Shown piece by piece: positions 1-7,871 of a stretch of DNA of 31,102 bases. The stretch's first letter is position 1; each line of letters opens with the position of its first letter. The stretch is taken from IMG/VR virus record IMGVR_UViG_3300000553_000204, positions 1 through 31,102 of that record. The stretch is one strand, 5' to 3'. The translations under genes and the position numbers were made by a program. Under the pieces are notes generated by a model. It saw only the letters and a list, made by a program, of their open reading frames with translations, was not told the DNA's origin and did no database searches. This DNA comes from a virus.

Positions 1-1045
1 CTCCTGAAACTGTATACCAATCTATATTTGTAGTCCATACTATATTTAAATCAGCTCCAAATTTTTGACTGAAAGGAACAGATGGTGTAGGTCCCTTATA
101 CCATGCATCTGCTGTACTATAAAATCCATTTGGATCATAATAATCTATATTATAATTAAAATCGGAAAATCCCTGTGACGGATATGTAGCAGGCAAATGT
201 ATAGATACTGTTCCGCCTGTTCCTGTTAGACCAGGACCTATCCAAGATATACCACTAGTCGTTAATCCCGCTATAAATACATGATCTCCGTTATCATAAA
301 ATAAAGGAATGTTACTTACTTTGGTTAATGATGTATTATTAAAAGGCATAAACATTTGTGTAAATGGATAACTATTTAAAAAAGTAGATGTATAAGAATA
401 TCCTGCTTCCAAAAATATTTCATCAAATACAGTTTTTAAATACATACCCGGTTTAAAATAAGTTAAATTTAATTCACCTAATAAATCTTCATCTATTTCA
501 CCTGAATAATCAATAAATGGATAAACATAACCATTTGTATAATTTGGATTATACCATGATGCAGTTACATTTCCTGCATTATATGTATGATCATATTGTT
601 TTAAATTCAAATCCGTTAATAACTTTGTTCCAATATTTGTAAATAAATTTGCATTATCAGCATATATAACAACCTGATACATATTTTGATAAGTATTATA
701 ATCATAATCTATTTCTATTAATTGCATATAACCTTCAAATACAACAACAGTATTTTTCATTAACCAGCATTTACTTTTCTTTGTAGGGTCAAATGTGCTA
801 TCCGCATTTATACTAAAAATATATTCTAAATTTGTTCTATTAACTTTTGTATCAGGCAGAGCAATTTGTTGAGAAAAACTATTATTAGTAGTTGTTATAT
901 CATTTATATCATCTATTTGATAATTAAAAGATATTTGTAACTGATTATCATCCGTATTGAAAGTATCTAACATAACATTATAAGATCCATTGCTGAAACT
1001 TCCACTGTTAATCTGCACCATTAATTCGTAATATTGTAGGGTCAT
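1..1045 (-). CDS. Tail structural protein, N-terminal 348 residues (gene crosses the window junction)
   Basis: The frame opens with ATG at 1045 (MTLQYYELMVQ) and stays open to base 1. It continues in frame from base 31102 down to 29856 if the ends are joined, giving 763 residues in total. Residues about 45-65 carry the SFSQQIALPDTKVNRT stretch, which resembles the 'S-[FY]-[ST]-K/Q-x-[IV]-x-[LV]-P-x-T-x-x-N' N-terminal motif I associate with large tail or baseplate proteins of Bacteroidota phages. It starts 28 nt after the distal tail gene and probably belongs to the same late transcript. It is expected to act at the tail tip or baseplate. The role is inferred from motif and context; the open frame was checked codon by codon and has no stop. 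Confidence 0.75.
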   Translation of the reverse strand, partial: MTLQYYELMVQINSGSFSNGSYNVMLDTFNTDDNQLQISFNYQIDDINDITTTNNSFSQQIALPDTKVNRTNLEYIFSINADSTFDPTKKSKCWLMKNTVVVFEGYMQLIEIDYDYNTYQNMYQVVIYADNANLFTNIGTKLLTDLNLKQYDHTYNAGNVTASWYNPNYTNGYVYPFIDYSGEIDEDLLGELNLTYFKPGMYLKTVFDEIFLEAGYSYTSTFLNSYPFTQMFMPFNNTSLTKVSNIPLFYDNGDHVFIAGLTTSGISWIGPGLTGTGGTVSIHLPATYPSQGFSDFNYNIDYYDPNGFYSTADAWYKGPTPSVPFSQKFGADLNIVWTTNIDWYTVSG

Positions 1046-1073
1046 ATTTTATTATTATTTTCGTTTTCTATTT

Positions 1074-2585
1074 TTACTGCTTCTGGGTCTCCACTTCATA
1101 ACTATGCTCATAAGTTAATGATAACTGAAATAATCTATCTCTTAAAGTTGTTTTGAATTCGTAATTTGTATCCACTATAACTATAGGATAAGGTGTATTA
1201 GTTAATTCATTTATTACATATACCTGTGGACTAATTAATATTTGTCCTAAAAATGCATATATTTCCTCATTTACCCAATCTGTATTTATCAAATGTTGTT
1301 CTGTTACTTGTGTACTTAATACGGTTTTTTGTGGTTGACCAGTTATGTAATTAACAGGTAAAATTTGATTATATTCATTTCTTTGCATATTATATGTTTT
1401 CTTATTATCTAATCTAAAATTAAAGAAATCAAACGCACCATAACTATTTACCCACATTAATCTAACATTTTCATACCAATAACAATTATTATCTATTTGA
1501 TATGTTCTTGTTTCGGATGTATAACCTGATGATGGACTAATATCATATACTGTATAATATTCTGTCCCAGCAGGTATATTATATAAATTTGCTGTACCAA
1601 CCGGTATATCTACTCTTATAAGTGTATCAAAATTACTAGCAGATGCTGATGTTTCTGCGGTATATGTAGTTAACAATACACCTGCCGAATTATAAAATGA
1701 ATATTGTAAATCAAAAAATACTGTAGGTCCAATCGCAAATCCATGAGGAAGTATAAATAAACTTAATGTCTCATATTGAAATGGCATAATTAATTTAGGG
1801 TATTGTCCTATATCACCTTCTGCTACTGGTGTGCCTAATGGATAATCTGTTGAAAATAACCAATTTACTCCAGTAACTACGCCATGAACTATTGTATCAT
1901 AATAATTAATATTTTGTTGTCCATATTGTCTTGTGCCATTATATCCCCAAAATGGTCCGGAAAATCCTTCAAATCTTTGTAGATCGGTTATAAATCCTGT
2001 ATAAACCATAGAAGCGGTACTTCCATATACCCATGGTACAGGTGTAGCACTTATTGTAAAGCTATATGGTTCGGCAATAGTTTGACCATTAAGATTAGGA
2101 TTTGCTGTTTGAATAGTGATTAGATCATATGTTTCAAAATATGTAGTTTCTTCAAAATCTAAATAAAAAAATCCAAATGCGGGGGAAGCACCAGTATCTA
2201 CTGTAAAAGTTAATCCGGGATTATAATCTATTCCATAACCTATTTGATATTTAACTATTGAATTTGTTGCTAATGTTAATGAAAATGTTGTTCCTAAACT
2301 ATAAGTAATTCCAAAATTCAAATCATAACTTAATAAACTTAATAATGATTGATATGGGGAATATAATCCATAACCTGTATTAGGTCTAGGTGGCACATTT
2401 TCCTGTACCATAAATGAATAAGTGGCTAATATAGGATTAGGATAATAATATAATTGATTAATATACTTCATATTATTATTAGTATAGTTAGTATTACTTA
2501 ATTGCCAATATGAACCATACAAGTTGTTCATAGGTGATAATTGATTTGGTGTAGTTACTATAATAGTTGACGCAGTAGATGGCAT
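1074..2585 (-). CDS. Putative distal tail / baseplate protein (503 aa)
   Basis: A beta-rich protein, full of Tyr, Thr, Asn and Ser, with no signal peptide. Residues about 370-400 (CYWYENVRLMWVNSYGAFDFFNFRL) match the pattern 'C..y..v.l.w.N..G.fD.f.F' that I know from Bacteroidota phage tail proteins. The C-terminus (TTLRDRLFQLSLTYEHSYE) looks like the strand-rich end of that family. It is the first gene after a promoter-like motif at 2607-2643 and precedes the junction tail gene by 28 nt, so the two probably form the start of the tail transcript. The exact position in the tail tip is not established. Confidence 0.6.
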   Translation of the reverse strand: MPSTASTIIVTTPNQLSPMNNLYGSYWQLSNTNYTNNNMKYINQLYYYPNPILATYSFMVQENVPPRPNTGYGLYSPYQSLLSLLSYDLNFGITYSLGTTFSLTLATNSIVKYQIGYGIDYNPGLTFTVDTGASPAFGFFYLDFEETTYFETYDLITIQTANPNLNGQTIAEPYSFTISATPVPWVYGSTASMVYTGFITDLQRFEGFSGPFWGYNGTRQYGQQNINYYDTIVHGVVTGVNWLFSTDYPLGTPVAEGDIGQYPKLIMPFQYETLSLFILPHGFAIGPTVFFDLQYSFYNSAGVLLTTYTAETSASASNFDTLIRVDIPVGTANLYNIPAGTEYYTVYDISPSSGYTSETRTYQIDNNCYWYENVRLMWVNSYGAFDFFNFRLDNKKTYNMQRNEYNQILPVNYITGQPQKTVLSTQVTEQHLINTDWVNEEIYAFLGQILISPQVYVINELTNTPYPIVIVDTNYEFKTTLRDRLFQLSLTYEHSYEVETQKQ

Positions 2586-2606
2586 ATTAGATGTTATTTA
2601 TATAAG

Positions 2607-2643
2607 TATATATTATTTTTAGGATTTTATTTCTTTTATGTAA
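2607..2643 (-). promoter_or_regulatory. Candidate phage promoter before the tail operon
   Basis: On the minus strand, TTACAT (2643-2638) is followed after exactly 22 nt by AATAATATATA (core TAATATATA at 2615-2607). The core ends 21 nt before the ATG at 2585. The same arrangement occurs at 7833-7869 and 16713-16749. Promoter function is inferred from recurrence and position. Confidence 0.5.
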
Positions 2644-2670
2644 TATGGTAAAAAAGAGAGTTTAGAAACT

Positions 2671-2679
2671 TAATATATA
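2671..2679 (+). promoter_or_regulatory. Candidate phage promoter -10 element before the HNH gene
   Basis: TAATATATA on the plus strand, 24 nt before the start of the only plus-strand gene. The other well-placed copies are on the minus strand and face minus-strand genes, so its orientation here follows the gene it serves. No TTACAC lies 22 nt upstream. Confidence 0.4.
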
Positions 2680-2703
2680 TAATATAAAAAATAAAAATAA
2701 ACT

Positions 2704-3174
2704 ATGAAAAATTTAACACTACAAGAGAAATTAGAATTCTTTAAAGAAAAAGGATGGACATATGATGCGGAAACAGGTAACATATATTCTCATAAAAATG
2801 CATTAATTACAGGAAAACATACAACAGGTTATTTACAATGCAATGTATATTACTATAAAAAATTAATTAATGTTTATGCTCATCAACTTGCATATTATTT
2901 ATATACAGGTAAAGTACCAACTACTATTGATCATATTAATCAATGTATAACTGATAATAGGATATGTAATTTAAGAGAAGTAACTAAACAAGAAAATACC
3001 TTTAATAGTAAATCTAAAGGATATTCTTATGATAAACATGCCAAAAAATATAAAGCATATATAAAAATAAATAATAAACTTATTCATCTAGGATATTATG
3101 AATGCGAACAAGATGCTAGACAAGCTTATTTAAACGGGAAGAAAATACATCACGTTATAAAGTGTTCCAATTAA
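2704..3174 (+). CDS. HNH homing-type endonuclease with AP2-like C-terminal domain
   Basis: 156 residues. The N-terminus has a NUMOD-like 'YDAETGNIYSHK' segment. The centre has the HNH core: AHQLAYYLYTG, then TTIDHINQ (first His pair) and TDNRICNLREVTKQENTFN (Asn-rich part). The C-terminus (YKAYIKINNKLIHLGYYECEQDARQAY) is the AP2/ERF-like DNA-binding unit common in phage HNH homing enzymes. It cuts DNA and probably serves its own spread rather than virion building. It is the only plus-strand gene. It sits between two tail/neck genes and overlaps the 3' end of the convergent neck gene by 20 nt, which fits insertion as a selfish element. Family assignment is confident; homing activity is inferred. 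Confidence 0.9.
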   Translation: MKNLTLQEKLEFFKEKGWTYDAETGNIYSHKNALITGKHTTGYLQCNVYYYKKLINVYAHQLAYYLYTGKVPTTIDHINQCITDNRICNLREVTKQENTFNSKSKGYSYDKHAKKYKAYIKINNKLIHLGYYECEQDARQAYLNGKKIHHVIKCSN

Positions 3175-3664
3175 TATTATCAATATAATCTTGAATATCT
3201 TTTGCTACTGCTCCTTTAATTAATACAGTTAAGTTCTTTAATAACATTTTCTCTACCTTATCTTTTGCATATATCGGTTTAATACCTTTATATGCAATGG
3301 ATCGGGAAATTGCATACGCACTTGCTTCTGTATTTGTAGCAAATCCTTTTCTTCTAACCCATGTTTCAATCGGTTTATAAGGAACCCATTTTCCCATAGG
3401 TGGTTTAGTATAATCAGGTTTAAAATTCTTTCCTAGATAAGGATATCTACCTTGATCTACATAATCAAAATGTTTTGATGCAATTATTTCTAATGTTAAA
3501 CCATTTAATGTATCCACTACATCATAATCTAAACTATTAATTAATTCGGAAGTAGCTATTTTATTCTCTTGTTTTAATAAAGTTGATAATAATTTAACAG
3601 CTTGTCCACCTTGACTTAATAATAATTGTTCTAAATTCTTTTTATCTAATTTCTTGTTTGCCAT
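3155..3664 (-). CDS. Putative neck / tail completion protein, HK97 gp10-like (169 aa)
   Basis: The start is placed at ATG 3664 (MANKKLDKKNLEQLL), one base after the stop of the preceding gene. A longer in-frame version would overlap that gene by 25 codons and has no support. The middle and C-terminal parts (YVDQGRYPYLGKN, PIETWVRRKGF, SAYAISRSIAYKGIKPIY) follow the HK97 gp10-like pattern 'y..yvE.GR..g...P...i..Wi..kG......a....r.I...Gi.p'. Such proteins close the head-tail joint. It lies after the ATP-grasp gene, and its 3' end overlaps the convergent HNH gene by 20 nt. The call is from motif recognition only. Confidence 0.6.
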   Translation of the reverse strand: MANKKLDKKNLEQLLLSQGGQAVKLLSTLLKQENKIATSELINSLDYDVVDTLNGLTLEIIASKHFDYVDQGRYPYLGKNFKPDYTKPPMGKWVPYKPIETWVRRKGFATNTEASAYAISRSIAYKGIKPIYAKDKVEKMLLKNLTVLIKGAVAKDIQDYIDNINWNTL

Positions 3665-3665
3665 G

Positions 3666-4964
3666 TTAAAATATTGTATTAAATGTAGCCGAAATATCAT
3701 TAATGCTTTTTTTAGCACGAGATAAAGCATCTTTATCATAACTTAAACCATAACATTCTAATGATTCTGCTATCTCAATAGCTTTTTGTAATATAATATC
3801 TACTTGATCTCCTATAACAACTACCGAACCAAAAGCATCCATTTCCATTATACCTCCTTGTTCAAAAGGAACTATATAATCCAAATTATCTCTTCTAAAA
3901 GAACCTTTCAATTTAACATTATCCCTAAATTCATCTGCAATAGTTATAGGTAAATAATTTTTATAACAATATGATGATTTAATTATTAACTCACAGCCAT
4001 ATTTTGCCTTATAAATAGGTTCCACCAACATACCACGGCATCCATTAATTATAATATCGTCCCAATTACTAATCATTGCTAAATAAACTGCTGATGGTGG
4101 TGATCCAGCTCTCATACAAGGGTCAGTAAAATAATCTTTACCATCTACACCTACTCTAATCTCTGTACTAAAGAATCCAGTATGCCCATATTTAGTCAAT
4201 GCGGGCTCAAATTTCGTGTTTATTTCATTAATAGGTATAGGTGCTTCACTTCGTGTTTTATGGCAACCTACATAGCAAGAATCTTTAACTTCTATCCCAT
4301 AAATTATGTTGTCTGTGCTTTTACCATTAACACACCAACCATCAAATCCTACTTCTGCAATAACTTCTATTGAATCTTCAATAATAAACTCTAATTCCTC
4401 ACCCAAAGGACCCAATGTGACTATCAAATTCTCTATCCACATCATTGTTTGGTTCATATTTACATGATGAAAGGTTTCCATATTGCCGCGAAAATAAGAA
4501 ATTTTAATCCATTTATCTTCCTTATCTTTTAAATATTTCTTTAATTTCTTAACACCCATAATATATTTTGTAGGTGCTATTTCCATATTTTGATATCCTA
4601 ATTCATCTTTAAATAGATGTCTATTAGTTTCTAATTCTTCACTAGCACATCCACCCCATACTAATTTTCCCATTTTTCTTAATACATTACCCCAATCTTT
4701 AAAGTAAATATCAGGAAATACTATAATATCAAATGAATCTATATTAGACCAAAACTCATTTATCCTTTCAAATTCAGTATAACCAGAGCCGATTGAACTC
4801 ATACTAACCATAGGGAAAGGATTTTGATTAACAGAGTGATAATATACTTTACCAAAATGCTTTGATAACTCATAGGCAACATTTACATAACAACCTCCTA
4901 TGTTATCAACAACACATACGGTTAATTCTTTTGCCAATTTTACTAAATTATATTTAAGTTTCAT
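3666..4964 (-). CDS. ATP-grasp-like ligase inside the tail gene cluster (432 aa)
   Basis: The layout resembles ATP-grasp enzymes such as PurD. There is an N-terminal Rossmann-like part (ELTVCVVDNIGGCYVNVAYEL, FDIIVFPDIY, residues 13-90). Residues 102-125 (VWGGCASEELETNRHLFKDEL) look like the pre-grasp 'e.tdK..fk' segment. A central nucleotide-binding part has Lys154 (KWIKIS), EFIIEDSIE and EVGFDGWCVNG. The metal-binding end is STEIRVGVDGKDYFTDPCMRAGSPP (266-290), comparable to the 'E.N.R.G.P' signature. ATP-grasp enzymes join a carboxylate to an amine or thiol using ATP. The substrate is unknown; its place between lectin and neck genes suggests modification of a virion protein or small molecule late in infection. 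The fold call is by eye and several canonical residues are not certain. Confidence 0.6.
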   Translation of the reverse strand: MKLKYNLVKLAKELTVCVVDNIGGCYVNVAYELSKHFGKVYYHSVNQNPFPMVSMSSIGSGYTEFERINEFWSNIDSFDIIVFPDIYFKDWGNVLRKMGKLVWGGCASEELETNRHLFKDELGYQNMEIAPTKYIMGVKKLKKYLKDKEDKWIKISYFRGNMETFHHVNMNQTMMWIENLIVTLGPLGEELEFIIEDSIEVIAEVGFDGWCVNGKSTDNIIYGIEVKDSCYVGCHKTRSEAPIPINEINTKFEPALTKYGHTGFFSTEIRVGVDGKDYFTDPCMRAGSPPSAVYLAMISNWDDIIINGCRGMLVEPIYKAKYGCELIIKSSYCYKNYLPITIADEFRDNVKLKGSFRRDNLDYIVPFEQGGIMEMDAFGSVVVIGDQVDIILQKAIEIAESLECYGLSYDKDALSRAKKSINDISATFNTIF

Positions 4965-4973
4965 GTTTTCATT

Positions 4974-5195
4974 TTATTTTATTGCAATTAATGGTGTAGA
5001 AAAATTACTATCATCCATATTTATTATTGTTCCTGTTATATTAAAATCAATGGATACAAAATCTAATATAACCATTTGATTATCCAAAGTGTTAATATAG
5101 AAAAATGGATAAGGAATTGTATATCTTTTTAAATTTGTATTTATTTTACCCAAATTGGCATTTATTATATCCGATGTTACTATCATTACATTCAT
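4974..5195 (-). CDS. Small hypothetical protein (73 aa)
   Basis: I chose ATG 5195 (MNVMIVTSDIINANLGK), one base past the stop of the LamG gene. A longer version from 5225 would overlap that gene by 29 nt. The protein is beta-rich with alternating hydrophobic residues (PYPFFYINTLDNQMVILDFVSIDF) and has no membrane segment or known motif. It ends 9 nt before the ATP-grasp gene, so the two are probably co-expressed. It could be a small structural partner of the fibre or neck. Function is not recognised. Confidence 0.55.
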   Translation of the reverse strand: MNVMIVTSDIINANLGKINTNLKRYTIPYPFFYINTLDNQMVILDFVSIDFNITGTIINMDDSNFSTPLIAIK

Positions 5196-5196
5196 A

Positions 5197-5931
5197 TTAA
5201 TATCCAAATCTTGTTTTATCTGCATTAAAGTTTTGTAAAACTTGTGTTGCTGTTAAATTAAATTGATATAATCTTGCTATACCTATACCACCATTTATAG
5301 AACTATATGGTGTTAAAATAACATTAGGACCATATCCACCCACTTCTCCGACTGGACTAGGATAACTACTTGAGCTATTACTAATTGTTAATGATCCACT
5401 AGCTACTAATACTCCATTTACATAGATGTAAGTTGTACTTGTTGAATCACCTGTCGCTACCAAATGATACCATTGTCCCGAATTTAACGGAGTACCTAAA
5501 CTGACTGCTACACTTTGTGCTGTACCATCCGAATACATAGTATATGAAGTACTAGTTGAAAAGATATAACCCCAATCAAATGTTGAACCATAAAGTCCCA
5601 TTGAAAATGGTATCGCATTTGAAAACGAATTTAACTTAACCCAAGTTTCCATTACGTATCCAGATGAACCACTCAAATTAAATATACTATTATAACCAAA
5701 TGTACCATACTGATTTATACCATTAAATTCTAATGATCCACCAGCATCAGTAGGATTAAAAGTCGGAGAACCAACCAATGTAACAGTTACTCCCGAACCA
5801 CTCAAATCTGTCCACACTGTCCCACTACCTGGATAACTTGACGTATTAGCACTATCAACATAAAAACTATAGCCAGATATAACTGGTATTGTTGAACTTA
5901 TTTTCTGTGGTATAAATATATGTCTCCTCAT
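5197..5931 (-). CDS. LamG / concanavalin A-like lectin protein, putative receptor-binding (244 aa)
   Basis: Nearly the whole protein is one jelly-roll LamG-like domain. It begins YSFYVDSANTSSYPGSGTVW-TDLSGSG and continues GGSLEFNGINQYGTFGY (about 67-83), ETWVKLNSFSN, GQWYHLVATGD (about 153-163), TYIYVNGVLVASGSL and IARLYQFNLTATQVLQNF. It ends with the family's typical RFGY. Such domains bind carbohydrate. It starts one base after the stop of the collagen-like gene and precedes two small or enzymatic genes, so it is probably a tip or side fibre acting with the collagen-like protein in host recognition. The domain call is strong; the virion location is inferred. Confidence 0.8.
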   Translation of the reverse strand: MRRHIFIPQKISSTIPVISGYSFYVDSANTSSYPGSGTVWTDLSGSGVTVTLVGSPTFNPTDAGGSLEFNGINQYGTFGYNSIFNLSGSSGYVMETWVKLNSFSNAIPFSMGLYGSTFDWGYIFSTSTSYTMYSDGTAQSVAVSLGTPLNSGQWYHLVATGDSTSTTYIYVNGVLVASGSLTISNSSSSYPSPVGEVGGYGPNVILTPYSSINGGIGIARLYQFNLTATQVLQNFNADKTRFGY

Positions 5932-5932
5932 A

Positions 5933-7825
5933 TTATAATCTTATTGTTCCTGATACTGTTTGTAAATTACCAAAATCACTCGTAGCTGTTCCTACTTGTA
6001 ATGTTAATTCATTCCCTTTATTTACCGTAAATGCACTTGTGGCTGTTCCAGTTGAAAGTGTTGTTGATACAGTCATATAAGTACCTATAACAAGTGATCC
6101 ATTTATATACAACCCTACGTTTGCCGTACCCGACATACATATACTGTTTAAACTTAATATAGTATATCCATATTGAGCAGTCAAATCTAATGTATAACTA
6201 TTCAATCCTATAACACTATTATTATCTTGAAAAGTTATTGCTTCCAATAATCCAGTATAACTATTAGCAGTAGGACCGGCAGGTCCTTGTGGGCCAACTG
6301 TTCCTTGATGACCTGTTGCTCCTTGTGGTCCAGTTACGCCTTGTACACCTTGCGGACCAGTAGGACCTTGTACACCCACTCCAGTCGCACCTTGAGATCC
6401 AGTTATACCTTGTGTTCCTTGAGGACCTTGAGGACCCACTAATCCAGATGAACCTGTAGGACCTTGATACCCCTGAAATCCTTGAGGACCTGTTATACCT
6501 TGTACACCTTGAAATCCCTGTGGCCCAGTAGGACCTTGCGAACCCTGAACTCCTATACCCGATGCTCCTGTTGCTCCCTGTGGACCAATAGACCCTTGTG
6601 CACCTTGTGGTCCAGTAGGACCTTGATACCCCTGTGTTCCTTGAAATCCCTGTGGACCTGTTGCTCCATTAATACCTGTATTTCCAGTAGGACCTTGATA
6701 CCCCTGTGTTCCTTGAAATCCCTGTGGACCTGTTGCTCCATTAATACCTGTATTTCCAGTAGGTCCTTGAAATCCTTGTGGTCCAGTAGGTCCAGTTGCC
6801 CCAACTATACCAGTTGATGGTCCTTGTGTTCCTTGAAATCCTTGTGGTCCAGTAGGGCCTTGAAATCCTTGTGGTCCAATTGAACCTTGTGAGCCAGTAG
6901 GGCCTTGAAATCCTTGTGAGCCAGTAGGACCTTGCGAACCCTGAACTCCTATACCCGATGCTCCTGTTGCTCCCTGTGGACCAATAGACCCTTGTGCACC
7001 TTGTGGTCCAGTCACACCTTGATAACCCTGTGTTCCTTGAAATCCCTGTGGACCTGTTACTCCATTAATACCCGTATTTCCAGTAGGTCCTTGAAATCCT
7101 TGTGGTCCAATTGAACCTTGTGAACCAGTAGGCCCCTGAAACCCAGCACCCTGTGGTCCAGTAGGACCTTGATACCCCTGTGGACCACCTGCAGGACCAG
7201 TAGGTCCCTGTGCACCAGTTGCCCCATTAATACCTATGTTACCATTTGTACCTTGAGGGCCAGTAGGTCCTTGATAACCTTGCGGTCCAATTAACCTCCA
7301 TGATACAGATTGTGTACCTAAACTTGTTGTAAAACTTAAAATAGGTGCCTGTGGTATGCTACATGGACCCAATGTGTTTGCTTGACGAAAAGTTAATGTA
7401 GCCGCCCAACCATTTGTATTATCATCCTCTACTTCAAATACAGGTTGCCATACCGTATCACCCACTGTATTCAACCCCAACGCAGTATATAACGGATGCC
7501 TATCAATCATTACAATAAAATCCCTTAAAATACTCTCACAATCCGATAAAATCTCATTAAAATTAGGATCTCCCTTAATAATCTTATCTAAAACAAATAT
7601 ATCATAAGTATTTTCAAATACTTGAATACGACTTTGACCAGGATTTGATGCCCTAACCGCCTTCCCAACGGCAGGTTGTACCCAAACTAATGGATATTTA
7701 CGAGTTGTAGAAGCATTTATATTATATGTAGGTCCGAAACCAAAATCATTAACCATTAAATTACCCATTGCTAATGAATAAAATAAATCTATGATACTAT
7801 TTAAAGATTGTGTATTATTTGCCAT
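5933..7825 (-). CDS. Tail-terminator-like domain fused to a collagen-like fibre (630 aa)
   Basis: Three parts are visible. Residues 1-165 resemble the Bacteroidota-phage tail terminator/neck protein pattern: IIDLFYSLA, FGFGPTYNIN, KYPLVWVQP, FVLDKI, FNEILSDCESILRDFIV, and GWAATLTFR...C-IP. Residues 180-519 are about 113 Gly-X-Y triplets, mostly GPQ, GFQ, GPT and GYQ, with a few breaks such as GPAGGPQ and GPSTGIVG. Residues 520-630 form a C-terminal beta domain (YINGSLVIGTY, GNELTLQVGTA) that could act as a trimerisation or binding head. About 59 Gln lie in the collagen part. The gene follows a promoter motif at 7833-7869 and terL. The collagen call is certain; the terminator-like N-terminus is my reading of the motifs. 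Confidence 0.8.
   Translation of the reverse strand: MANNTQSLNSIIDLFYSLAMGNLMVNDFGFGPTYNINASTTRKYPLVWVQPAVGKAVRASNPGQSRIQVFENTYDIFVLDKIIKGDPNFNEILSDCESILRDFIVMIDRHPLYTALGLNTVGDTVWQPVFEVEDDNTNGWAATLTFRQANTLGPCSIPQAPILSFTTSLGTQSVSWRLIGPQGYQGPTGPQGTNGNIGINGATGAQGPTGPAGGPQGYQGPTGPQGAGFQGPTGSQGSIGPQGFQGPTGNTGINGVTGPQGFQGTQGYQGVTGPQGAQGSIGPQGATGASGIGVQGSQGPTGSQGFQGPTGSQGSIGPQGFQGPTGPQGFQGTQGPSTGIVGATGPTGPQGFQGPTGNTGINGATGPQGFQGTQGYQGPTGNTGINGATGPQGFQGTQGYQGPTGPQGAQGSIGPQGATGASGIGVQGSQGPTGPQGFQGVQGITGPQGFQGYQGPTGSSGLVGPQGPQGTQGITGSQGATGVGVQGPTGPQGVQGVTGPQGATGHQGTVGPQGPAGPTANSYTGLLEAITFQDNNSVIGLNSYTLDLTAQYGYTILSLNSICMSGTANVGLYINGSLVIGTYMTVSTTLSTGTATSAFTVNKGNELTLQVGTATSDFGNLQTVSGTIRL
6269..7288 (-). 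repeat. Collagen-like Gly-X-Y coding repeat
   Basis: This stretch encodes roughly 340 residues of Gly-X-Y. On the plus strand it shows as repeated ccttgtggtcca and ccctgtggacca blocks. Gln in the Y position is encoded by both CAA and CAG. A block of about 75 bp starting at 6541 recurs exactly near 6934, and similarity continues beyond it. Confidence 0.95.
6612..6755 (-). repeat. 72-bp in-frame tandem repeat inside the collagen region
   Basis: Two adjacent copies (6612-6683 and 6684-6755) are identical by eye. The unit is 72 bp, that is 24 residues or 8 Gly-X-Y triplets, so gain or loss changes fibre length without breaking the frame or the triplet register. Confidence 0.9.
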
Positions 7826-7832
7826 ATAACAT

Positions 7833-7869
7833 TATATATTATTTTTATTTAATTTATTTTTTTGTGTAA
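7833..7869 (-). promoter_or_regulatory. Candidate phage promoter between terL and the collagen-like gene
   Basis: On the minus strand, TTACAC (7869-7864), a 22-nt spacer, then TAATATATA (7841-7833), 7 nt before the ATG at 7825. Spacing and core match the sites at 2607-2643 and 16713-16749. A start site so close to the ATG would give a very short or leaderless mRNA. Confidence 0.5.
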
Positions 7870-7871
7870 AT

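Noticed and set aside
6464-7114. Long plus-strand and alternate minus-strand frames rich in Leu, Trp, Ser and Cys across the collagen region
   Set aside because: They are shadows of the Gly-X-Y repeat: the periodic codon pattern leaves other frames open. Their composition is absurd for a real protein and they have no initiation context.
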